Origin: Dyella subtropica
Lineage (GTDB): Bacteria; Pseudomonadota; Gammaproteobacteria; Xanthomonadales; Rhodanobacteraceae
DNA length: 64,000 nucleotides
NCBI RefSeq assembly: GCF_026283965.1
Contig: NZ_JAPDPD010000023.1
Location: 20,210 to 84,209 of the forward strand
Reading direction: 5' to 3'
Shown here: positions 61,947 through 64,000 of the stretch, piece after piece
Layout of the letters: the number at the start of each line of letters is the position of its first letter
Position numbering within the stretch: the first letter of the stretch is position 1
Notes under the pieces: model-generated
The model's input: only the letters and a program-made list of their open reading frames with translations
Databases searched by the model: none
What the model was told of the DNA's origin: nothing
Translations under genes and position numbers: made by a program

Positions 61947-63329
61947 TTACATAGCCTTGAGCGGCAGTAGCAGACTCACCCGCAGGCCGCCCTGTTCACG
62001 GTTGGCCAGCATGATCCGCCCGCCATGGGCTTCCACGATCTCGCGCGCCAGCGCCAGGCCCAGGCCGGTACCGGAACGCTTGGTGGAATAGAACGGCAGC
62101 AGCGCCTGCGCCAGCACGGTTTCGCTCATGCCTGGGCCGCGGTCCGCCACTTCGATGCGCAGATCGTGCCCGATCACCACCAGCGCCAGCGACACTTCGT
62201 GCTCCGCACCACCCGACTCGTGCGCGTTCTTGATCAGATTGATCAGCACCTGCTCGATCTGCGCGGCATCGAACCAGCCCGGCTGCTCCGGCGGGTTGCC
62301 CTGCAACTGGAAAACACAGTGCAAGGCCAGGCTGTCGAGGAAAGGCTTCCACTCGATCGGCACCGGCTGCGGCGCCGGCAGCTTGGCGAAGCTGGCATAG
62401 CCGGCGATGAAGCCGTGCAGGTGTCGCGTACGTTCGCCGATGGTTGCAAACACGCCAGGCAAGCGCGCGACATCGCCACGCCGCGCCAGCTCCGCACCGG
62501 AATGCGCCAGCGAGGAAATCGGCGCCAATGAATTGTTGAGTTCGTGACTGATGACGCGGATCACCCGCTTCCACGTCGCCACTTCCTGCCGCGACAACTC
62601 GCGCGTCATGCGCCGAAACAACTGCAGACGATGCGGCCGGCCTTGCAGGCGGAAGCTGCGCTGGGACAGATGAAACGTCTCCTCGCTACCGTCCATCTCC
62701 ACCGTCAGCAACGCATCTTCACCGCCCTTCACCGCCTTCTGCAGCGCTTCGGGCGACCCTTCGATCAGCTCGAGAAAATCCAGCCCGTGCAGGCTGCGCC
62801 CCTCGTTGAACAGGTGACGGGCAGCGATGTTGGCGTAACTCACGCGACCGTTGGCATCCGTGAGCACCAGCGCCACCGGCGTGTTCTGCACCACCGTATC
62901 CAGCAGCAACTCACGCTGGGCCAGATGCTGGCGCTGCTCGCGCAGCGTTTGTCCGAGCGCGTTGTGCATGCGAATCAACTCGCCCAGCTCATCACCGCGC
63001 GTGGCCGCGATGGAGAAACTGAAATCGCCGTCGCGATAACTGGCAACGGCACCTTCGAGCGCACGCAGCAGCCGGCTCAGCGGATGCATCACACGCCCCG
63101 CCAACCAGATCGACAGCGGCACAGCCAGTGCGGCGCTGACCAGCAACCCGCCCCAAATACCCATATGCGCCGGCGCCTTCACGGTGACGCCCAGATCCTG
63201 CTTCATCCATTGCAACAACTGCGGCAGCGGCCACTGCGTCACGCCAACGTAGATCAACGCACCCGACACATAGGCTAGACACAGCAGCAGAGTAAGGCGC
63301 GCTTCCAGCGTATTCAGACGGCGAAGCAC
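61947..63329 (-). CDS. Sensor histidine kinase, NtrY-like
   Basis: 460 residues from a GTG at 63329, with GGAG 7 bases upstream. Two N-terminal membrane helices frame a short periplasmic loop, then come HAMP (about 78-130), PAS (about 140-200), the H box VISHELNNSLAPISSL with H262, and the HATPase domain (NLIKNAHESG, DRGPGM, TGLGLALAREIVEAHGG). The NtrY-type HELNNSLxP box suggests a partner of the NtrC family. No response regulator is in the window. Confidence 0.92.
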   Translation of the reverse strand: MLRRLNTLEARLTLLLCLAYVSGALIYVGVTQWPLPQLLQWMKQDLGVTVKAPAHMGIWGGLLVSAALAVPLSIWLAGRVMHPLSRLLRALEGAVASYRDGDFSFSIAATRGDELGELIRMHNALGQTLREQRQHLAQRELLLDTVVQNTPVALVLTDANGRVSYANIAARHLFNEGRSLHGLDFLELIEGSPEALQKAVKGGEDALLTVEMDGSEETFHLSQRSFRLQGRPHRLQLFRRMTRELSRQEVATWKRVIRVISHELNNSLAPISSLAHSGAELARRGDVARLPGVFATIGERTRHLHGFIAGYASFAKLPAPQPVPIEWKPFLDSLALHCVFQLQGNPPEQPGWFDAAQIEQVLINLIKNAHESGGAEHEVSLALVVIGHDLRIEVADRGPGMSETVLAQALLPFYSTKRSGTGLGLALAREIVEAHGGRIMLANREQGGLRVSLLLPLKAM

Positions 63330-63330
63330 C

Positions 63331-63660
63331 CTATCGCTCCGACGCAGGTTTTGTACTAGGGGTCAGACAGGACGACGCCGTTGGATTCATTTCGCAGTTG
63401 GGCGCCGGACGGCCATACGCCGACTTCCCCGACTGAATCAGAATGCGGGGCCTGTCTGCCTTGTCATCACTCTTGAGGTGGAAACTGCCGGACTGCTCAC
63501 GCGGCACCGTAGCGTTGCTGCCGTAACTCACGCTGGTAGCCGAAGCCGGCGCGGCCCAATGATCACTCCTGACCGAAGCCGGTGGCGCGGACTGGCCTTG
63601 CGCCGTTGCAGCGGCCAACAACAATGCGCAGACCATGCCTGACATAAACCACAGACGCAT
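63331..63660 (-). CDS. Small exported protein upstream of the histidine kinase
   Basis: 109 residues. ATG at 63660 follows a GGGAGC site. A signal peptide (MVCALLLAAATAQGQ) precedes a low-complexity Ser/Pro/Asp-rich mature part with two cysteines (NCEMNPTASSCL). It ends 1 base before the kinase start, so they form one operon. No family recognised. It may be a periplasmic accessory of the kinase (inference only). Confidence 0.68.
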   Translation of the reverse strand: MRLWFMSGMVCALLLAAATAQGQSAPPASVRSDHWAAPASATSVSYGSNATVPREQSGSFHLKSDDKADRPRILIQSGKSAYGRPAPNCEMNPTASSCLTPSTKPASER

Positions 63661-63775
63661 AACCAGCTCCCTAGGTGAATTGACGATAGCCCGCATCTTG
63701 ATATGCCCCACCAACCATCGGCAACCATCTTTAGACATGTGCACGCAGGCGAAAGCCTGCCGCTCTTGACGTTGC

Positions 63776-64000
63776 TTTTGACCTTGGGTCCCCTGTGCAG
63801 CGGTGAGGGCTGGACGATAAGGCCCGCAGGGGCATGGGCACGGATGCCCATGCCTCCCGACAGGACACCAAACGTCGTGTCGAAAAGCCCGGCCAGACCT
63901 CACGGACCCGCAGGCGAAGCCGGAGGGCGCGGAACCGGGGTGGCCTCTCTTTTGGTTACTTTTCTCTGGCCAAACAGAGAAAAGTGACTCGGACCGCGGC
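63776..64000 (-). repeat. Long structured dispersed repeat, copy E (cut by window edge)
   Basis: It starts with CCCCTGTGCAGCGGTGAGGG and contains GGCATGGGCA with TGCCCATGCC (63831-63854), the CCGGAGGGCGCGGAACCGGG core, and GGTTACTTTTCTCTG with CAGAGAAAAGTGAC (63954-63988). The rest lies beyond the window. It is upstream of the small exported protein gene; the gap 63661-63775 shows no gene. Confidence 0.86.

Overview
The window is a GC-rich, densely coded stretch of gammaproteobacterial chromosome. The gene set points to Xanthomonadales, most likely Rhodanobacteraceae (Dyella/Rhodanobacter/Luteibacter-like). It has retraction ATPases pilT-pilU beside proC-yggT, an Oar-like TonB-dependent receptor, an H-NS of the short XrvA type, an aroK-aroB-hemE cluster, and many dispersed palindromic repeats between genes. 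The taxon is inferred from gene content, not from a marker gene. I see no rRNA, tRNA, CRISPR array, IS transposase, prophage, defence island or secondary-metabolite cluster. The protein-coding content is mostly housekeeping.

Layout. 1-6.7 kb: a partial HTH regulator with a small exported protein, a metallophosphatase, a VOC protein, a DinG/YoaA helicase and two small genes. 6.7-18.7 kb (minus strand): lipoprotein, PBP1b, epimerase, TPR protein, RelA and HrpA. 18.8-27.8 kb (plus): Dps, a GH17-GT2 glucan synthase, then TamA-TamB. 27.8-34.8 kb: HutG-like hydrolase, a large lipoprotein, a GST and a TonB-dependent receptor. 35.3-39.8 kb: pilU-pilT diverging from proC-yggT. 40.4-45.3 kb: BtuF-like protein, YjbQ, PdxH, a P-loop kinase, dodecin, YbjQ and an epimerase. 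45.6-50.1 kb: aroK-aroB, a WGR protein, hemE, DUF3147 and a VOC protein. 50.4-57.9 kb: valS, then rimI-(holD)-pssA, a DUF4124 protein and proS. 58.2-63.7 kb: hns, a ThrE exporter, a small membrane protein, nfeD-qmcA, and a histidine kinase with a small exported protein.

How genes work together. RelA makes (p)ppGpp. TamA and TamB form an envelope pair linking inner and outer membrane. PBP1b and its overlapping lipoprotein may be co-expressed. PilT and PilU drive type IV pilus retraction. AroK and AroB feed chorismate synthesis. QmcA and NfeD are a common SPFH/NfeD membrane pair. PssA, the HolD candidate and RimI are translationally close.

The unusual content is in the repeats. (1) A long structured element of about 370-400 bp occurs five times, near 37.85, 44.06, 47.40, 53.39 and 63.78 kb. 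Its hairpins are preserved by compensatory base changes. (2) A module that also flanks that element sits in frame inside hrpA and adds about 57 residues. (3) Three elements ending in GAGCCTGTTC form cloverleaf-like inverted repeats. (4) Three REPIN-like doublets occur, one of which supplies the hrpA stop codon. (5) Two purine-rich hairpins sit in intercistronic leaders. These repeats are the best candidates for something poorly described.
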